Assembly (NCBI RefSeq): GCF_010894405.1
Contig: NZ_JAAIYA010000037.1
Coordinates: 1 to 64,000 of the forward strand
Source of the DNA: Pyxidicoccus caerfyrddinensis
GTDB taxonomy: Bacteria > Myxococcota > Myxococcia > Myxococcales > Myxococcaceae
Length of the DNA: 64,000 bases
Reading direction: 5' to 3'
The notes under the pieces are model-generated. The model made no database searches. It saw only the letters and a program-made list of their open reading frames with translations, and was not told where the DNA came from. Below, piece by piece: positions 62,827-64,000 of this stretch (position 1 is the first letter of the stretch; each line of letters starts with the position of its first letter). Both the position numbers and the translations under genes were made by a program.

Positions 62827-64000
62827 GCCGCGCTCTGGCGCTGGGGCTGGGTTTGCTGCTGGCCGTGGTGCCCGTGGCTGCTCACGCGAGCGAGGCCCGC
62901 TACGCGTTGCTGGTGGGCGCACACAAGGGCAACGCGGACGAGCCCCGGCTCTACTTCGCCGGACGCGATGCGGAGCGGCTGCGCGAGGTGCTCGTCACCC
63001 TGGGGGACTTCCCGCAGGAGAACGTCACCGTCCTCTCGGACCCCAATGCGGACCGCGTGCGCACGGCGCTGGCTCGGATGAACGCGCGCATCCGCGAGGA
63101 GGTGGCGCATGACCGCTCCAGCGTGCTGCTCGTCTTCTACTCGGGCCACGCGGACGCGGAGTCGCTGCACCTGGGCGGCACGCTGCTGCCGTGGGAGGAG
63201 CTGCGCAACCTCACGTCGGGCTCGGCCGCCGCGGCGCGGTTGCTGGTGGTGGATGCATGCCGCTCAGGGCAGGCCACGCGCGTGAAGGGCACGAAGCTGG
63301 CGGCGCCCTTCGCGCTCCCCCCGGACGTGGAGTCACACGGCCTGCCCGAGGGCTTCGCGATTCTCTCCTCGTCGGCAGCGGGGGAGAGCGCGCAGGAGTC
63401 GGACTCGCTGGAGGGCTCCTTCTTCACGCACCACCTGGTGGCCGCACTGCGCGGCGTGGCGGACACCAGCGCGGATGGGCTCGTCAGCCTCGCGGAGGCG
63501 TACCAGTACGCCGCGGACCGCACGGTGGCGAGCACCGTGGCCACGGTGGGCGGCGTGCAGCACCCCACGTATCTGTATGAGCTGAAGGGGCGCTCGGAGC
63601 TGGTGCTCACGCGGCCGGGGCGCAACCAGGGGCTGGCGGCGGTGCGGCTGGAGGGCGCGGGGCAGTACTTCTTCCGACAGGGCGGGCGCGATGGCCCGGT
63701 GGTGCTGGAGGCCGGCATCTCCCACGAGGCGCGCACGGCGCGGTTGGTGCCCGGGACGTACTTCGTGCAGCACCGCCTTCCGGACCGGCTGCGCGAGGCG
63801 CGTGTCGTCGCGGATGAGGGCCCGCCGCTGGAGCTGGTGAAGGCGTCGTGGAGCGTGGTGGAGCTGGACCAGCTCGTGCGCAAGGGCGGGGGCGGCGGGA
63901 GCACGTGGACGGTGAGCCTGTGGAGCCGGGGAACGGCGAGCCTGCTGGAGGACTTCCCCATCTTTCCGTCCGGCACGGTCCAGGTGTCGCTCGACACGTC
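62823..64000 (+). CDS. Exported caspase-family (C14) protease, runs off the window
   Basis: The start GTG 62823 overlaps the anti-sigma stop, and the frame stays open to the window end (392 codons seen). A signal peptide (L-A-L-G-L-G-L-L-L-A-V-V ... H-A-S-E) precedes a caspase-like p20 domain: R-Y-A-L-L-V-G-A near residue 27, the catalytic His in Y-S-G-H-A-D near 106 and the catalytic Cys in V-D-A-C-R-S-G-Q near 146. After about residue 250 a beta-rich region of unknown type follows. Export of a caspase-like protease is unusual. Membership in the sigma/anti-sigma operon suggests a role in signalling or damage response. Confidence 0.86.
   Translation, partial: MSRALALGLGLLLAVVPVAAHASEARYALLVGAHKGNADEPRLYFAGRDAERLREVLVTLGDFPQENVTVLSDPNADRVRTALARMNARIREEVAHDRSSVLLVFYSGHADAESLHLGGTLLPWEELRNLTSGSAAAARLLVVDACRSGQATRVKGTKLAAPFALPPDVESHGLPEGFAILSSSAAGESAQESDSLEGSFFTHHLVAALRGVADTSADGLVSLAEAYQYAADRTVASTVATVGGVQHPTYLYELKGRSELVLTRPGRNQGLAAVRLEGAGQYFFRQGGRDGPVVLEAGISHEARTARLVPGTYFVQHRLPDRLREARVVADEGPPLELVKASWSVVELDQLVRKGGGGGSTWTVSLWSRGTASLLEDFPIFPSGTVQVSLDT

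Overview
The window looks like a GC-rich chromosome segment from a myxobacterium (order Myxococcales, probably Myxococcaceae such as Myxococcus, Pyxidicoccus or Corallococcus). The reasons are the very high G+C third positions and long antisense shadow frames, the abundance of lipoproteins, a C-terminal MYXO-CTERM sorting signal (CDS at 9965), a SitA-like lipoprotein toxin with immunity genes (11142-13617), a large secreted RHS protein, and Asp-Ala-Gly-Thr/Pro linkers typical of this group. No rRNA, tRNA or CRISPR array was seen. The genus is an inference.

Layout. 1-1464: the start of an insertion sequence that appears to have cut into a PA14-domain gene, then a gene-free stretch holding a small MITE-like element. 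1465-10987: a DedA membrane protein, a large lipoprotein, a chemoreceptor fused to a solute-binding domain, a transglutaminase-like protein, arginine succinyltransferase and a surface polysaccharide lyase. 11142-13617: a SitA-like toxin followed by three paralogous DUF2019 immunity candidates. 13669-20440: a PLP decarboxylase, a B12/radical-SAM protein, small hypotheticals and an unrecognised 845-residue protein. 20516-28500: mostly central metabolism, namely the glyoxylate-shunt pair aceB-aceA, a PspC protein, a P450/monooxygenase pair, a MOSC protein, fumC and an isolated clpP. 28727-33910: a lipoprotein, a PNPOx-like protein, a PRISE-type reductase divergent from a LysR regulator, and a 5'-nucleotidase-family lipoprotein. 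34258-41258: a Cys-rich lipoprotein, a 1929-residue RHS protein with a lower-GC, Cys-containing C-terminal tip, and an overlapping exported TPR protein, probably a toxin and immunity arrangement. 41592-45781: envelope proteins, including an M48 lipoprotease and a protein built of exact 23-residue repeats. 45993-47779: an ABC-type ATPase plus a DUF4276 TOPRIM-like protein, a candidate phage-defence pair. 47796-53185: a TerB/acyl-CoA oxidase fusion, a phospholipase-D family enzyme, endonuclease III, a small ORF and a GNAT. 53389-59925: a 2178-residue polytopic membrane protein with a recent internal tandem duplication. 59995-64000: an NlpC/P60 lipoprotein, a His/Asp-rich lipoprotein, and an operon of ECF sigma factor, anti-sigma factor and exported caspase-like protease that runs off the window.

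The strongest leads for something new are four. First, the chemoreceptor whose solute-binding domain is predicted to lie in the cytoplasm. Second, the ECF sigma/anti-sigma/caspase operon, in which the protease and the receptor half of the anti-sigma factor should share the periplasm. Third, the RHS tip with its overlapping TPR partner. Fourth, the ATPase/DUF4276 pair. Two sharply defined palindromic operators (9813-9828 and 53252-53307) have no assigned regulator.
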